Source: Arsenicicoccus cauae
Lineage (GTDB): Bacteria > Actinomycetota > Actinomycetes > Actinomycetales > Dermatophilaceae
DNA length: 64,000 nt
Direction: 5' to 3'
Assembly (NCBI RefSeq): GCF_009707125.1
Contig: NZ_WLVL01000002.1
Coordinates: 38,056-102,055, forward strand
Part shown: positions 1 to 17,740 of the stretch, in pieces
Numbering within the stretch: the first letter of the stretch is position 1
How the letters are laid out: every line of letters starts with the position of its first letter
Position numbers and translations under genes: made by a program
Notes under the pieces: model-generated
What the model was told of the DNA's origin: nothing
Database searches by the model: none
Seen by the model: only the letters and a program-made list of their open reading frames with translations

Positions 1-546
<546 letters not shown>

Positions 547-720
547 CGGTTTCGTGATGTATGACGAGGCGCGGCTGCCCAGCCGCACGGCCGAGCAGCC
601 GCGCCCGCCATACGACCGAGGCCCGCACGACATGGATCGCCGCCCCGGACCGGGGTCGGCCACGAACACCGTTCAGACCCACAGACTTTGAATCAGTCGC
701 AAGACGAGAGAAGGACACAC

Positions 721-4605
<3,885 letters not shown>

Positions 4606-4618
4606 TCGTCGCAGGCAT

Positions 4619-4661
4619 CACGGCGCGGGCCGGTTCCCTCCCGGGAGCCGGCCCGCGCCGT
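4619..4661 (+). terminator. Terminator hairpin after rpoC
   Basis: A GC-rich inverted repeat has arms of about 19 nt around a short CCC/TCCC loop, with a single G-U position, 13 bases after the rpoC stop. No U-tract follows (GTGTACCCCCCCC instead), which is common for actinobacterial terminators. It separates rpoBC from the rpsL operon. Confidence 0.75.
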
Positions 4662-4815
4662 GGTGTACCCCCCCCCGTCACCTGAGGCCCCCGCGAGATG
4701 GTGAGTCCGTCGTCCGGCATCCCTGCACCACACCATCACGATCGCGGCGGGGAGGGAGTAGGGGGGTGTCGTCATACGGGCTGGTGACCGGCTCGCCGTG
4801 CAGGTGGGGCGGGAT

Positions 4816-4845
4816 TTGGAGCGGTCCGTGATAGCGCGGTAATCT
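4816..4845 (+). promoter_or_regulatory. Candidate promoter of the rpsL-rpsG-fusA operon
   Basis: A TTGGAG -35-like hexamer (4816-4821) is followed after 18 bp by TAATCT (4840-4845). This is the best sigma-70-type match in the 433-bp gene-free stretch 4662-5094. It implies a leader of about 240 nt before rpsL, which contains a small hairpin, CCACGAGG...CCTCGTGG (4900-4923). No known riboswitch is recognised there. The assignment is by pattern only. Confidence 0.4.
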
Positions 4846-5094
4846 TGTCCACTGTGTCGTGCTTGACACGGACACGGCGTGCCCTCTCCGGCGGGCAGCC
4901 CACGAGGACCGATGGCCCTCGTGGTGTCTCGCGGGTGATCACGCACCCTCTGCCTGGCGCCCACGACCTCTGGTCGGGGGAGTGCGGGGAGGGGCACCGC
5001 TCGACACGCCCGACATCGGGGCGCGGCGCGCGGCATGACAAGGAGTCCGGCCGGGAGACCGGAGGGCTGACCATCAGATACGTACGGAGACTAC

Positions 5095-5469
5095 GTGCCA
5101 ACCATCAACCAGCTCGTCCGCAAGGGGCGGCAGGACAAGGTCGACAAGAGCAAGACCCCTGCCCTCAAGGGCAGCCCGCAGCGCCGCGGCGTCTGCACCC
5201 GCGTCTACACCACCACCCCCAAGAAGCCGAACTCCGCACTGCGCAAGGTCGCACGCGTGAAGCTGACCTCCGGCATCGAGGTCACGGCCTACATCCCCGG
5301 GGTCGGCCACAACCTGCAGGAGCACTCCATCGTGCTCGTCCGTGGTGGCCGTGTGAAGGACCTTCCCGGCGTCCGCTACAAGATCATCCGTGGCTCGCTC
5401 GACACCCAGGGTGTCAAGAACCGCAAGCAGGCTCGCAGCCGCTACGGCGCCAAGAAGGAGAAGAAGTAA
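5095..5469 (+). CDS. rpsL: 30S ribosomal protein S12
   Basis: A protein of 124 residues that sits at the decoding centre of the 30S subunit. The conserved [11 protein letters not shown] loop is present. Lys43 and Lys88, where substitutions give streptomycin resistance, are both wild type, so no rpsL-based resistance is predicted. It starts with GTG. Its stop codon shares one base with the rpsG start (TAATG), which indicates translational coupling in the str operon. Confidence 0.98.
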   Translation: MPTINQLVRKGRQDKVDKSKTPALKGSPQRRGVCTRVYTTTPKKPNSALRKVARVKLTSGIEVTAYIPGVGHNLQEHSIVLVRGGRVKDLPGVRYKIIRGSLDTQGVKNRKQARSRYGAKKEKK

Positions 5470-5939
5470 TGCCTCGTAAGGGCCCCGCGCCGAAGCGCCC
5501 CCTGGTCGTCGACCCCGTCTACGGCTCGCCGCTGGTCACCCAGCTGGTCAACAAGATCCTGCTCGACGGCAAGAAGTCCATCGCGGAAGGGATCGTCTAC
5601 GGCGCCCTCGAGGGCTGCCGCGACAAGACCGGCTCGGACCCGGTCGTGATCCTCAAGCGCGCCCTGGACAACGTCAAGCCCGCCCTTGAGGTGAAGTCCC
5701 GCCGCGTCGGCGGTGCGACCTACCAGGTCCCGGTCGAGGTCAAGCCCGGCCGTGCGACCACCCTGTCCCTGCGTTGGCTCGTGGGTTACTCGCGCCAGCG
5801 TCGCGAGAAGACCATGACCGAGCGTCTGATGAACGAGATCCTGGACGCGAGCAACGGCCTCGGCGCCGCCGTCAAGCGCCGCGAGGACACGCACAAGATG
5901 GCCGAGTCCAACAAGGCCTTCGCGCACTACCGCTGGTAA
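5469..5939 (+). CDS. rpsG: 30S ribosomal protein S7
   Basis: A protein of 156 residues that nucleates assembly of the 30S head by binding the 3' domain of 16S rRNA. It begins [11 protein letters not shown] and ends AHYRW, typical of actinobacterial S7. ATG 5469 overlaps the rpsL stop by one base. The same frame stays open upstream across rpsL, but those codons are not part of S7. It is followed by a 115-bp spacer before fusA. Confidence 0.98.
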   Translation: MPRKGPAPKRPLVVDPVYGSPLVTQLVNKILLDGKKSIAEGIVYGALEGCRDKTGSDPVVILKRALDNVKPALEVKSRRVGGATYQVPVEVKPGRATTLSLRWLVGYSRQRREKTMTERLMNEILDASNGLGAAVKRREDTHKMAESNKAFAHYRW

Positions 5940-6054
5940 GACCCGCACGCCGGCGACCCGGGGCACCACCTGGGTCGCCGGCACCACCGGGCCTCCCGAT
6001 CGTGGAGACACCCGGCCTGCTTCATCACCGACTCGAAGAGATGAGAAAACAGAC

Positions 6055-8157
<2,103 letters not shown>

Positions 8158-8292
8158 CCGATTCGGAGGTCTGGCGGCTCGACCGCTAGACTTCCGGATT
8201 GCGTCTCAAACAAGCACCATCCCTGACAGACGACGCCACGTCCTGCTTGGTCGTACGGCGTAACACCAAAGAAGTCCTGAGGAGGACCCCCA

Positions 8293-9486
<1,194 letters not shown>

Positions 9487-9518
9487 TCTCGGCTCCTTCG
9501 GGAGCGACTGATCTCCAA

Positions 9519-9554
9519 AAGGCGGGGTCCGGACACCAGTCCGGGCCCCGCCTT
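9519..9554 (+). terminator. Terminator hairpin after tuf
   Basis: Two 16-nt arms (9519-9534 and 9539-9554) pair with one G-U position around a 4-nt loop. The hairpin is flanked by AAAA upstream and TT downstream, 33 bases past the tuf stop. It ends the str operon. A smaller GCTCC/GGAGC hairpin precedes it (9492-9504). Confidence 0.85.
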
Positions 9555-9710
9555 CGTGCGTCCGTGTGGTGCCCCCGGGCGCCTGCCCGCGCCCGTGGAC
9601 GGTGTGCAGCCCGTATGGCGAGCACCACGTCCCGGTGGGCTCGGCATACGCGCCGGCATGGGGCAGGCTGGGTCGCGGAACCCGACCACCCGCACCCTGG
9701 AGGAGAGTCC

Positions 9711-10523
9711 ATGGACCTCGGCACCTTCGAGACCCTGCTGGTCGAGCAGGCAGGCGACGCTCTCGTCGTCACCGTCAACCGCCCCTCGGCCATGAACGCC
9801 CTGGCTGGGCAGGTGATCGCCGACCTCGAAGCCTTGACGGTCGCGGTGGAGACCCAGGTCGGCTCTGACGGGCGGTGGCCGGTGAAGGGCATCGTCGTCA
9901 CCGGGGCGGGGGAGAAGGCATTCGTCGCGGGAGCCGACATCGTCGAGATGCAGACCATGAGCCCGGACCAGGGCGAGGCGTACTCCCGCCGGATGCAGGG
10001 GGTCACGCGGCGGCTCGAGGCGCTGCCCGTGCCCGTCATCGCTGCGGTCAACGGGTTCGCGCTCGGGGGCGGGTGCGAGCTGGCCATGGCCTGCGACTGG
10101 ATCTACGCCTCGCGCAACGCACGCTTCGGCCAGCCCGAGGTCAACCTCGGCCTCGTGCCGGGCTTCGGCGGATCGGTGCGCCTCGCGCAGCGGGTCGGGA
10201 TCGCCCTGGCGCGCGAGCTCATCCTCACCGGTCGCATGATCGACGCCGACGAGGCGCTGCGGGTCGGCCTGGTCAACCGGGTTTTCGACGACCCGGTGGC
10301 GCTCCTGCAGGGGGCACTGGACACGGTCGCCGAGCTCGCCACCAAGAGCCCCGTCGCGGTCGCCTCCTGCAAGGCGCTCATGGGAGAGGTCCTGCCCCTG
10401 CCGGTCGTCGAGGGGCTGGACCGCGAGGCGCAGGCCTTCCGGCGCGCGTTCGAGACCGAGGACAAGGCCGAGGGAGTGCGGGCCTTCGTGGCCAAGGAGA
10501 AGCCGACCTTCCCCGGGAGGTGA
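9711..10523 (+). CDS. Enoyl-CoA hydratase/isomerase family protein
   Basis: A crotonase-fold protein of 270 residues, probably hydrating 2-enoyl-CoA in fatty acid or amino acid degradation. The two oxyanion-hole segments (FVAGADI and NGFALGGGCELA) are present. So are both acid/base glutamates of true hydratases, in GGGCELAMACD and FGQPEVNLGL, which favours hydratase activity over the non-hydratase family members. I chose ATG 9711 because GGAGGAGAG precedes it. The frame stays open further upstream, but that part includes the tuf terminator. It stands alone between the str and S10 operons. Confidence 0.85.
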   Translation: MDLGTFETLLVEQAGDALVVTVNRPSAMNALAGQVIADLEALTVAVETQVGSDGRWPVKGIVVTGAGEKAFVAGADIVEMQTMSPDQGEAYSRRMQGVTRRLEALPVPVIAAVNGFALGGGCELAMACDWIYASRNARFGQPEVNLGLVPGFGGSVRLAQRVGIALARELILTGRMIDADEALRVGLVNRVFDDPVALLQGALDTVAELATKSPVAVASCKALMGEVLPLPVVEGLDREAQAFRRAFETEDKAEGVRAFVAKEKPTFPGR

Positions 10524-10623
10524 CCCACCGTCGACGACCCGGACTGAGCTTCCAGCTCACAACCCGCCGTACCCCGCCCGCACGACCGGGGAGTGCCCCT
10601 CACCCTCTGGGCGGGCCGTGGCC

Positions 10624-11337
10624 TCATCGGCCGTCGGGATCGACCACGTCGCCCGGGTTGCAGCCCGCCGCCACGGTCGCCGGGTAGCCCACGTCCGGGC
10701 GTCCGGGCTCCAGGTTCCAGCGATCCTTGCTCGACGCGAACGCGACGTGGCACCGCAGCTGGTCCACCATTCCCGGCCGGGTGACCTCCGGGATGCTCGT
10801 CCGCACCTCGGCGACCACCGCCTCCGTGGCGCCGGGCCAGGTGCGTGCCAGCCACGAGGGTGTGATCTGGAGAGACCGGGCCGGCCCGTGACCCGCCCAC
10901 CGGGCCTGGGTCATGAGGGAGGTCGTCATGCGCACCACGCGGGTGTCGGCGCGGTCGGAGCAGACGCGCCCCTTCCATACCGACAGCCGAGCCTGTTCCG
11001 GGGCGATCCGCCATCCCGCGACCCTGGACGTGCCGGGCGGGCTGGCCCCGCTGGACGTGACGACCCAGGTGCCGTGGGTGCCCTCGCCGAGCGTCTGGCC
11101 GGGCTCGACACGGGGGGTCGACTCGACCAGATGGGAGCAGCCGCTCGGAGCCGGGGTGCCGGCGGGGAAGGTCGCGGGCGTCGCGGTGCCAGGCGCGGGC
11201 GGGGCGCCGGTGGGTCCGTCGGAGGCGGAGGCCGAGGCGGGCACGGACGCCGGGCCGCCGTGGCATCCGGTGAGGCCCGCCGTGATCACCAGGGCCGCCA
11301 GGCCGGCTGCCCTGCCATGGCCTAGGCGTCGGTCCAC
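10624..11337 (-). CDS. DUF2599 family lipoprotein
   Basis: A protein of 237 residues, probably exported and lipid-anchored. From GTG 11337 it begins with Arg residues and a hydrophobic stretch ending in the lipobox LTGC (Cys25), followed by a Ser/Ala/Pro-rich linker. The C-terminal third has the DUF2599 signature, including DQLRCHVAFA, KDRWNLEPGRPDVGY and a final CNPGD. The cysteines suggest disulfides outside the membrane. The family function is unknown. The start codon overlaps the end of the small upstream ORF, so the two may be cotranscribed. No clear ribosome binding site was seen. Confidence 0.7.
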   Translation of the reverse strand: MDRRLGHGRAAGLAALVITAGLTGCHGGPASVPASASASDGPTGAPPAPGTATPATFPAGTPAPSGCSHLVESTPRVEPGQTLGEGTHGTWVVTSSGASPPGTSRVAGWRIAPEQARLSVWKGRVCSDRADTRVVRMTTSLMTQARWAGHGPARSLQITPSWLARTWPGATEAVVAEVRTSIPEVTRPGMVDQLRCHVAFASSKDRWNLEPGRPDVGYPATVAAGCNPGDVVDPDGR

Positions 11338-11519
11338 GACCGGCGCCAGGAGTGCGCATGGGTCAGGCAGGCCAGGGGCACGACGTCGAAGGAGCGGGTG
11401 TGCGTGTCCGGTGCCCGCAGGAGCTGCACGAGGTGGTTGCCACCGCCCTCGCGCTCCTTGCGCCGCAGGGCGGCGCCCCACGGCGTGGGGGAGAGCGCGG
11501 CCAAGACGGTCTCGGACAT
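11322..11519 (-). CDS. Small hypothetical protein (65 aa)
   Basis: A short ORF starting at ATG 11519 with GGGAG about 8 nt upstream, and overlapping the GTG of the DUF2599 lipoprotein by 16 bp. The product (MSETVLAALSPTPWGAALRR...) is basic, rich in Arg and His, with no membrane segment or known motif. The overlap and codon use are consistent with a real gene cotranscribed with the lipoprotein. The evidence is only positional. Confidence 0.4.
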   Translation of the reverse strand: MSETVLAALSPTPWGAALRRKEREGGGNHLVQLLRAPDTHTRSFDVVPLACLTHAHSWRRSWTDA

Positions 11520-11610
11520 GGGGCCATGCTCCCAGACGCACGTTGTCCTCGGTCGACGGCGTGTCGGCTGGCGCACGCGCATGGCCCGGTTCCCCTGGCC
11601 GTCCCAGGAT

Positions 11611-11639
11611 TTGGATCCTGCTGCGCGATCTGTCAGACT
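11611..11639 (+). promoter_or_regulatory. Candidate promoter of the S10 operon
   Basis: TTGGAT (11611-11616) and CAGACT (11634-11639) are spaced by 17 bp, about 300 nt before rpsJ. Nothing else in the gene-free 11520-11938 stretch fits better. The -35 resembles the TTGGAG and TTGGGG of the rpsL and rplM candidates. The start point would be near 11646. Confidence 0.45.
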
Positions 11640-11645
11640 GGACAG

Positions 11646-11938
11646 GTTGCTTGACGCGTGGTCGATGCCTGTTCCCTGGGGAATCGGACAGGCCACCGTC
11701 CCTCGTGAGAGGTTACTAGCACCACCGGACGGTCCTCGGACTGGCTGATGGACTGTGACTTCCCTGCGGGGGAAGTGCAAGCCCCGGCCCAGACGGACCG
11801 GCCCCACCACGGGTTAGCCCGCAGATGCTGCGTGCACCCGTGCCGCGAAGCGGGTGCGACACGCCCGACCGCGGGGGTCGGAGGGCGACTGGATCGGCCA
11901 CAGACCAGCAGGACAGACGAGAGAGAGTCAACGAAGCG
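11646..11938 (+). promoter_or_regulatory. S10 operon leader with hairpins
   Basis: An untranslated stretch ahead of rpsJ contains at least two clear hairpins: ACTTCCC/GGGAAGT (11758-11776) and GCACCCG/CGGGTGC (11834-11857). In other bacteria L4 or other ribosomal proteins regulate this operon through its leader. No resemblance to a known leader class could be established here, so a regulatory role is inferred from position. Confidence 0.35.
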
Positions 11939-12247
11939 ATGGCGGGACAGAAGATCCGCATCCGGCTTAAGTCGTACGACCACGAGGTCATCGACAGCTC
12001 GGCGCGCAAGATCGTGGACACCGTGACCCGTGCGGGCGCGACGGTGGTGGGCCCCGTGCCCCTCCCGACGGAGAAGAACGTCTTCTGCGTCATCCGTTCG
12101 CCCCACAAGTACAAGGACAGCCGCGAGCACTTCGAGATGCGGACGCACAAGCGTCTGATCGACATCATCGACCCGACGCCCAAGGCCGTCGACTCGCTGA
12201 TGCGTCTCGACCTGCCGGCGGACGTCAACATCGAGATCAAGCTCTGA
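11939..12247 (+). CDS. rpsJ: 30S ribosomal protein S10
   Basis: A protein of 102 residues that binds the 30S head and also acts as the NusE partner in antitermination. The sequence [20 protein letters not shown] and the RTHKRLIDI segment are typical. ATG 11939 is chosen over upstream in-frame codons because the protein then has the standard N-terminus. It is first in the S10 operon, with rplC following 10 nt later. Confidence 0.98.
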   Translation: MAGQKIRIRLKSYDHEVIDSSARKIVDTVTRAGATVVGPVPLPTEKNVFCVIRSPHKYKDSREHFEMRTHKRLIDIIDPTPKAVDSLMRLDLPADVNIEIKL

Positions 12248-12257
12248 GGAACCCGAC

Positions 12258-12917
12258 ATGACCAACGCTGCTATCGAGCGCAACGTCAAGGGCGTCCTTG
12301 GCGAGAAGCTCGGCATGACCCAGGTCTGGGACGCGGACAACCGCCTCATCCCCGTCACGGTCATCAAGGCGGGCCCCTGCGTCGTCACGCAGGTCCGCGA
12401 CGCCGAGAAGGACGGCTACCAGGCCGTCCAGATCGCCTTCGGCGCGATCGACCCGCGCAAGGTCAACAAGCCGCTGACCGGGCACTTCGACAAGGCCGGT
12501 GTGTCGCCGCGCCGCCACCTGGTCGAGCTCCGCACCGCCGACTCCGCCGACTACTCCGTGGGCCAGGAGATCACCGCCGAGGCCTTCGAGGCCGGGACGG
12601 ACGTCGACGTCACGGGGACCACCAAGGGCAAGGGATTCGCGGGCGTCATGAAGCGCCACGGGTTCAAGGGCGTCTCTTCCTCCCACGGTGCGCACCGCAA
12701 CCACCGCAAGCCGGGATCGATCGGCGGCTGCTCCACCCCCGGTCGCGTCTTCAAGGGCATGCGCATGGCCGGCCGCATGGGCGGCGTGCGCCAGACCACC
12801 CAGAACCTCACGATCCACGCCGTGGACGCCGACAAGGGCCTGCTGATCATCAAGGGTGCCGTCCCCGGCCCCCGCGGTGGCGTGGTCCTCGTGCGCACGG
12901 CCGCCAAGGGGGCCTGA
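12258..12917 (+). CDS. rplC: 50S ribosomal protein L3
   Basis: A protein of 219 residues that binds 23S rRNA near the peptidyl transferase centre. It has the conserved [12 protein letters not shown]-terminus and the long extension loop with [14 protein letters not shown] and GGCSTPGRV. It is preceded by GAGGAA. It lies second in the S10 operon, 5 nt from rplD. Confidence 0.97.
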   Translation: MTNAAIERNVKGVLGEKLGMTQVWDADNRLIPVTVIKAGPCVVTQVRDAEKDGYQAVQIAFGAIDPRKVNKPLTGHFDKAGVSPRRHLVELRTADSADYSVGQEITAEAFEAGTDVDVTGTTKGKGFAGVMKRHGFKGVSSSHGAHRNHRKPGSIGGCSTPGRVFKGMRMAGRMGGVRQTTQNLTIHAVDADKGLLIIKGAVPGPRGGVVLVRTAAKGA

Positions 12918-12922
12918 TCGAC

Positions 12923-13582
12923 ATGACGACCATCGACATCCTGGACGCCACGGGCGCCAAGGCCGGCACCGTCGAGCTGCCCGCCGAGGTTTTCGACGTC
13001 CAGACCAACATCCCGCTGATCCACCAGGTCGTGGTGGCGCAGCTCGCGGCCGCCCGTCAGGGCACCCACAAGGCCAAGACGCGCGCCGAGGTGCGTGGCG
13101 GTGGCGCCAAGCCTTACCGCCAGAAGGGCACCGGCCGGGCTCGCCAGGGCTCGACTCGTGCGCCGCAGTTCGCCGGCGGTGGCGTCGTCCACGGACCGGT
13201 GCCGCGCGACTACTCGCAGCGCACCCCCAAGAAGATGAAGGCCGCCGCCCTGCGCGGGGCCCTCTCGGACCGCGCCCGTCACGGCCGCGTCCACGTCTTG
13301 TCCTCCCTCGTCGAGGGTGACGCGCCGTCCACCAAGGTGGCCGCGAACGTCCTGGGCGGCATCAGCGAGCGCAAGAACCTGCTCGTCGTCATCGAGCGCG
13401 AGGACACGCTGGGCATGGCGTCGGTGCGCAACATCGCCAACGTGCACATCCTGGTCGCCGACCAGCTCAACACGTACGACGTGCTCTGCGCGGACGACGT
13501 GGTCTTCACCCAGGGCGCTCTCGAGGCCTTCCTGGCCAAGGGCACCCCGGCGGCCGCCAAGGCTGAGGAGGACACCAAGTGA
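12923..13582 (+). CDS. rplD: 50S ribosomal protein L4
   Basis: A protein of 219 residues. Its long internal loop ([20 protein letters not shown]) reaches the exit tunnel, and changes there can cause macrolide resistance. The loop looks wild type. In some bacteria L4 represses the S10 operon, but whether it does here is unknown. The stop overlaps the rplW start by 4 nt (GTGA). Confidence 0.97.
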   Translation: MTTIDILDATGAKAGTVELPAEVFDVQTNIPLIHQVVVAQLAAARQGTHKAKTRAEVRGGGAKPYRQKGTGRARQGSTRAPQFAGGGVVHGPVPRDYSQRTPKKMKAAALRGALSDRARHGRVHVLSSLVEGDAPSTKVAANVLGGISERKNLLVVIEREDTLGMASVRNIANVHILVADQLNTYDVLCADDVVFTQGALEAFLAKGTPAAAKAEEDTK

Positions 13583-13878
13583 GCACCATCAAGGACCCCC
13601 GCGACATCCTGCTCGCGCCGGTCGTCTCCGAGAAGTCGTACGGACTGATGGACCAGGGCAAGTACACCTTCGTCGTGGACCCCCGGGCCAACAAGACCGA
13701 GATCAAGATCGCCATCGAGCAGATCTTCAAGGTCAAGGTGGACTCCGTGCACACGCTCAACCGCCCGGGCAAGACCCGCCGCACGCGGTTCGGCCTCGGC
13801 AAGCGCAAGGACACGAAGCGCGCGATCGTCACCCTCAAGGAAGGGTCGATCGACATCTTCGGAGGCGCTGGCGTCTGA
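13579..13878 (+). CDS. rplW: 50S ribosomal protein L23
   Basis: A protein of 99 residues at the exit of the peptide tunnel, the docking site for trigger factor and SRP. It has the conserved APVVSEKSY and [17 protein letters not shown] segments. GTG 13579 overlaps the rplD stop, so translation is probably coupled. Confidence 0.97.
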   Translation: MSTIKDPRDILLAPVVSEKSYGLMDQGKYTFVVDPRANKTEIKIAIEQIFKVKVDSVHTLNRPGKTRRTRFGLGKRKDTKRAIVTLKEGSIDIFGGAGV

Positions 13879-13920
13879 CGCCGGCGACCGAGGATCGACT
13901 AGGACACTGAGGGATCAGAC

Positions 13921-14757
13921 ATGGCTATCCGTAAGTACAAGCCCACGACGCCGGGTCGTCGTGGCTCGAGCGTCGCGGACTTCGTAGAGGTCACGCGCAG
14001 CACGCCCGAGAAGTCGCTGGTGCGCCCGCTGCCCAAGAGCGGTGGACGCAACTCGAGCGGCCGCATCACCACGCGCCACATCGGCGGTGGCCACAAGCGC
14101 GCCTACCGCGTGATCGACTTCCGTCGTCACGACAAGGACGGCGTGCCCGCCAAGGTCGCTCACATCGAGTACGACCCCAACCGCACGGCCCGCATCGCGC
14201 TGCTGCACTACGCGGACGGCGAGAAGCGCTACATCCTCGCGCCCAACCGCCTCTCGCAGGGTGACGTGGTGGAGAACGGCCCCGGCGCCGACATCAAGCC
14301 GGGCAACGCACTGCCGCTCAAGAACATCCCCGTGGGTACCGTCATCCACGCGATCGAGCTGAAGCCCGGTGGCGGCGCCAAGATCGCCCGCTCGGCGGGT
14401 GCTCGCGTGCAGCTCGTCGCCAAGGATGGCCCCTACGCCCAGCTGCGTATGCCGTCCGGCGAGATCCGCAACGTCGACCTGCGCTGCCGCGCCACGGTCG
14501 GCGAGGTGGGCAATGCCGAGCAGAGCAACATCAACTGGGGCAAGGCCGGCCGTATGCGGTGGAAGGGCAAGCGCCCCACCGTCCGTGGTGTGGCCATGAA
14601 CCCGATCGACCACCCCCACGGTGGTGGTGAGGGCAAGACGTCCGGTGGTCGCCACCCGGTCAGCCCCTGGGGCCAGCCCGAGGGCCGCACCCGCAAGCCG
14701 GGCAAGCCGAGCGACAAGCTCATCGTCCGTCGTCGTCGTACTGGCAAGAAGCGCTGA
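13921..14757 (+). CDS. rplB: 50S ribosomal protein L2
   Basis: A protein of 278 residues, one of the most conserved ribosomal proteins and needed for subunit association and peptidyl transfer. It carries GGGHKRAYR near residue 60 and the [13 protein letters not shown] motif with the functionally important histidine near the C-terminus. GAGGGATCAG precedes ATG 13921. A 42-bp gap separates it from rplW. Confidence 0.98.
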   Translation: MAIRKYKPTTPGRRGSSVADFVEVTRSTPEKSLVRPLPKSGGRNSSGRITTRHIGGGHKRAYRVIDFRRHDKDGVPAKVAHIEYDPNRTARIALLHYADGEKRYILAPNRLSQGDVVENGPGADIKPGNALPLKNIPVGTVIHAIELKPGGGAKIARSAGARVQLVAKDGPYAQLRMPSGEIRNVDLRCRATVGEVGNAEQSNINWGKAGRMRWKGKRPTVRGVAMNPIDHPHGGGEGKTSGGRHPVSPWGQPEGRTRKPGKPSDKLIVRRRRTGKKR

Positions 14758-14772
14758 TAGGAGCCTTTGGAC

Positions 14773-15054
14773 ATGCCTCGTAGCCTGAAGAAGGGCCCCT
14801 TCATCGACGACCACCTCCAGAAGAAGGTGGACGCCCAGAACGAAGCCGGCACCAAGAACGTCATCAAGACCTGGTCGCGCCGTTCGGTGATCTCGCCGGA
14901 CATGCTCGGCCACACCCTCGCCGTCCACGACGGTCGCAAGCACGTCCCGGTGTTCGTCACCGAGTCGATGGTCGGCCACAAGCTCGGCGAGTTCGCCCCC
15001 ACCCGTACCTTCAAGGGACACGAGAAGGACGACAAGAAGGGGCGTCGTCGCTGA
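14773..15054 (+). CDS. rpsS: 30S ribosomal protein S19
   Basis: A protein of 93 residues in the 30S head, contacting S13. The [16 protein letters not shown]-terminus is standard. ATG 14773 is preferred over TTG 14767 because AGGAG lies 9 nt upstream and homologues start with MPRS. Its TGA shares a base with the rplV start. Confidence 0.97.
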   Translation: MPRSLKKGPFIDDHLQKKVDAQNEAGTKNVIKTWSRRSVISPDMLGHTLAVHDGRKHVPVFVTESMVGHKLGEFAPTRTFKGHEKDDKKGRRR

Positions 15055-15455
15055 TGGCCAACAACGACAAGGAATTCCAGATGGAAGCCAAGGCCGTTGC
15101 GCGCCACGTGCGCGTCACGCCCATGAAGGCTCGCCGCGTCGTCGACCTGATCCGTGGCAAGCAGGCCGGCGAGGCGATCGCCACGCTGCAGTTCGCCCCT
15201 CAGTCGGCGAGCGACCCGGTGCTCAAGGTTCTCCAGAGCGCCATCGCCAACGCCCGCGTCAAGGCCGACCAGGCCTCTCAGGCCTTCGACGAGCGCAACC
15301 TCGTCATCACCAAGGCGTACGTGGACGAGGGCCAGACCATGAAGCGGTTCCAGCCGCGTGCCCAGGGTCGCGCCTTCCGCATCCGCAAGCGCACGAGCCA
15401 CATCACCGTCTTCGTGGCCCAGCCGGAGGCCGCTAGCAAGGGAGGCACCCGCTAA
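15054..15455 (+). CDS. rplV: 50S ribosomal protein L22
   Basis: A protein of 133 residues lining the peptide exit tunnel. The conserved hairpin region ([20 protein letters not shown]) implicated in macrolide resistance is intact. It starts at ATG in TGATG with rpsS and ends in TAATG with rpsC. Confidence 0.97.
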   Translation: MANNDKEFQMEAKAVARHVRVTPMKARRVVDLIRGKQAGEAIATLQFAPQSASDPVLKVLQSAIANARVKADQASQAFDERNLVITKAYVDEGQTMKRFQPRAQGRAFRIRKRTSHITVFVAQPEAASKGGTR

Positions 15456-16285
15456 TGGGTCAGAAGGTCAACCCGCACGGTTTCCGCCTCGGTATCACCA
15501 CCGACCACCGCAGCCGGTGGTTCGCCGACAGCACCAAGGTCGGTCAGCGGTACCGCGACTACGTGAAGGAAGACGTCGCGATCCGACGTCTCCTGTCCAA
15601 CGGCATGGAGCGCGCCGGCATCTCCCGCGTGGAGATCGAGCGCACCCGTGACCGCGTCCGCGTGGACATCCACACGGCGCGCCCCGGCATCGTCATCGGT
15701 CGCCGAGGCGCCGAGGCCGACCGCATCCGCGGCGAGCTCGAGAAGCTCACGGGCAAGCAGGTCCAGCTCAACATCCTCGAGGTCAAGAACCCCGAGGTCG
15801 ACGCCCAGCTGGTCGCCCAGGGCATCGCCGAGCAGCTCTCCGCCCGTGTCTCCTTCCGCCGTGCCATGCGCAAGGGCATGCAGTCCGCCCAGCGCGCTGG
15901 CGCCCAGGGCATCCGGGTCATGTGCGCCGGCCGTCTCGGCGGCGCCGAGATGTCCCGCTCGGAGTTCTACCGCGAGGGTCGCGTCCCGCTGCACACGCTG
16001 CGCGCCAACATCGACTACGGCTTCTACGAGGCTCGTACGACCTTCGGCCGCATCGGCGTCAAGGTGTGGATCTACAAGGGCGACGTGACCGCCAAGGAGC
16101 TGGCTGCCCAGCAGGCCGCCGCCCCGCGTCCGTCCCGCGGCCCGCGCCGTGACGGTGCCGACCGTCCCGGCCGTGGTGGCCGTGGCCCCCGTCGTGACAG
16201 CAACCGCGACGCCGCCCCGGCCGAGGCCGGCGCCGCGTCCGACACCGCGCAGGCCCAGCCTGCGGAGCAGGGAGCTGAGTCCTGA
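15455..16285 (+). CDS. rpsC: 30S ribosomal protein S3
   Basis: A protein of 276 residues at the mRNA entry site with helicase activity together with S4. The N-terminal [14 protein letters not shown] and the KH domain ([20 protein letters not shown]) are clear. After about residue 215 there is a low-complexity Pro/Arg/Gly then Ala/Glu-rich tail, a common actinobacterial extension. It is coupled to rplV and rplP by one-base overlaps. Confidence 0.97.
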   Translation: MGQKVNPHGFRLGITTDHRSRWFADSTKVGQRYRDYVKEDVAIRRLLSNGMERAGISRVEIERTRDRVRVDIHTARPGIVIGRRGAEADRIRGELEKLTGKQVQLNILEVKNPEVDAQLVAQGIAEQLSARVSFRRAMRKGMQSAQRAGAQGIRVMCAGRLGGAEMSRSEFYREGRVPLHTLRANIDYGFYEARTTFGRIGVKVWIYKGDVTAKELAAQQAAAPRPSRGPRRDGADRPGRGGRGPRRDSNRDAAPAEAGAASDTAQAQPAEQGAES

Positions 16286-16704
16286 TGCTGATTCCCCGTC
16301 GTGTGAAGCACCGCAAGCAGCACCACCCCGGTCGCAGCGGCGCTGCCAAGGGCGGCACCACCGTCGCGTTCGGTGACTACGGGATCCAGGCGCTCGAGCC
16401 GGCCTACGTCACCAACCGGCAGATCGAGTCCGCTCGTATCGCCATGACGCGGTACATCAAGCGTGGTGGAAAGGTCTGGATCAACATCTACCCGGACCGC
16501 CCGCTGACCAAGAAGCCCGCCGAGACCCGCATGGGTTCCGGAAAGGGCTCGCCCGAGTGGTGGGTCGCCAACGTCAAGCCCGGCCGCGTCATGTTCGAGC
16601 TGGCCGGCGTCCCGGAGCCCGTTGCCCGCGAGGCCATGCGTCTGGCGATGCACAAGCTCCCGATGAAGTGCCGTTTCGTGGCGCGTGAAGGTGGTGACAT
16701 CTGA
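16285..16704 (+). CDS. rplP: 50S ribosomal protein L16
   Basis: A protein of 139 residues near the A-site of the 50S. It begins [19 protein letters not shown] and has the conserved [17 protein letters not shown] loop. It overlaps rpsC and rpmC by one base on each side. Confidence 0.97.
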   Translation: MLIPRRVKHRKQHHPGRSGAAKGGTTVAFGDYGIQALEPAYVTNRQIESARIAMTRYIKRGGKVWINIYPDRPLTKKPAETRMGSGKGSPEWWVANVKPGRVMFELAGVPEPVAREAMRLAMHKLPMKCRFVAREGGDI

Positions 16705-16949
16705 TGGCAGTCGGATCCAAGGACCTGACCTCCGAGCAGCTGCGTGGCCTCGGCGACGACCGTCTGGTCGACGAGCTCAAGAAGGCCAAGGAGGAGCTGT
16801 TCAACCTCCGGTTCCAGTCCGCCACGGGCCAGCTGGAGAACCACGGCCGTCTGCGCGCTGTCCGCAAGGACATCGCTCGCATCTACACCGAGATGCGCGA
16901 GCGCGAGCTCGGCATCGGTGCCGCCCCGTCGAAGGGTGGCCAGGCATGA
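16704..16949 (+). CDS. rpmC: 50S ribosomal protein L29
   Basis: A small, mostly helical ribosomal protein of 81 residues near the tunnel exit. It has the typical [18 protein letters not shown] helix and the RRDIARI-like segment [16 protein letters not shown]. Its stop overlaps the rpsQ ATG (ATGA). Confidence 0.95.
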   Translation: MAVGSKDLTSEQLRGLGDDRLVDELKKAKEELFNLRFQSATGQLENHGRLRAVRKDIARIYTEMRERELGIGAAPSKGGQA

Positions 16950-17248
16950 GCGACAACCAGAAGGAAGCTGCCAACACCGTGAGCGAGACGACTCTCGAGC
17001 GCAACGACCGCAAGACCCGCCAGGGCTATGTGGTGAGCGACAAGATGGACAAGACCGTCGTGGTCGAGGTCGAGGACCGCGTCAAGCACGCGCTCTACGG
17101 CAAGGTCCTGCGGCGCAGCAGCAAGGTCAAGGCGCACGACGAGGAGAACTCGGCGGGCATCGGTGACCGCGTCCTGATCATGGAGACCCGCCCGCTGTCC
17201 GCCTCCAAGCGGTGGCGCGTGGTGGAGATCCTCGAGCGCGCGAAGTAG
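16946..17248 (+). CDS. rpsQ: 30S ribosomal protein S17
   Basis: A protein of 100 residues with an OB fold that binds 16S rRNA early in assembly. The core starts at [19 protein letters not shown] after a roughly 20-residue variable N-terminus. ATG 16946 overlaps the rpmC stop by 4 nt. It is the last gene of the S10 group. The 120-bp gap that follows may carry a promoter or processing site for the spc group, but no clear hexamers are visible. Confidence 0.96.
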   Translation: MSDNQKEAANTVSETTLERNDRKTRQGYVVSDKMDKTVVVEVEDRVKHALYGKVLRRSSKVKAHDEENSAGIGDRVLIMETRPLSASKRWRVVEILERAK

Positions 17249-17368
17249 TTCGGCCGCTCACCCGCACGCATCGGTCTCAGGAGCACCTGGGACCAGCCCG
17301 ACCAACAGTTCGGCCAGGCTCAACCGGAGGGATCCGGTGAGAACCAGCTCGACGACAGGAGTTCGACA

Positions 17369-17737
17369 GTGATCCAGCAGGAGTCGCGACTGCGCGTCGC
17401 CGACAACACCGGTGCCAAGGAGATCCTTTGCATCCGTGTGCTCGGCGGTTCGGGTCGTCGGTATGCCGGCATCGGCGACGTCATCGTCGCCACCGTCAAG
17501 GACGCGATCCCCGGTGGCAACGTGAAGAAGGGCGACGTCGTCAAGGCCGTCATCGTCCGCACGACCAAGGAGCGTCGTCGTACCGACGGTTCCTACATCA
17601 AGTTCGACGAGAACGCGGCCGTCATCCTCAAGAACGACGGTGACCCGCGTGGCACGCGCATCTTCGGCCCGGTGGGCCGCGAGCTGCGTGAGAAGAAGTT
17701 CATGAAGATCATCTCTCTGGCGCCGGAGGTGCTGTAA
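17369..17737 (+). CDS. rplN: 50S ribosomal protein L14
   Basis: A protein of 122 residues at the subunit interface. It has [20 protein letters not shown] and the C-terminal SLAPEVL. The start is GTG 17369, preceded by GACAGGAG. It is first of the spc group, 3 nt before rplX. Confidence 0.97.
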   Translation: MIQQESRLRVADNTGAKEILCIRVLGGSGRRYAGIGDVIVATVKDAIPGGNVKKGDVVKAVIVRTTKERRRTDGSYIKFDENAAVILKNDGDPRGTRIFGPVGRELREKKFMKIISLAPEVL

Positions 17738-17740
17738 CCC

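Noticed and set aside
4662..5094. A small gene or riboswitch in the rpoC-rpsL gap.
   Set aside because: No frame has both a start signal and coding-like composition, and no known riboswitch core was recognised. Only a promoter candidate is supported.
4845..5468. Upstream extension of the rpsG frame across rpsL.
   Set aside because: The S7 N-terminus is standard at ATG 5469, and the extension is the shadow of S12 in another frame.
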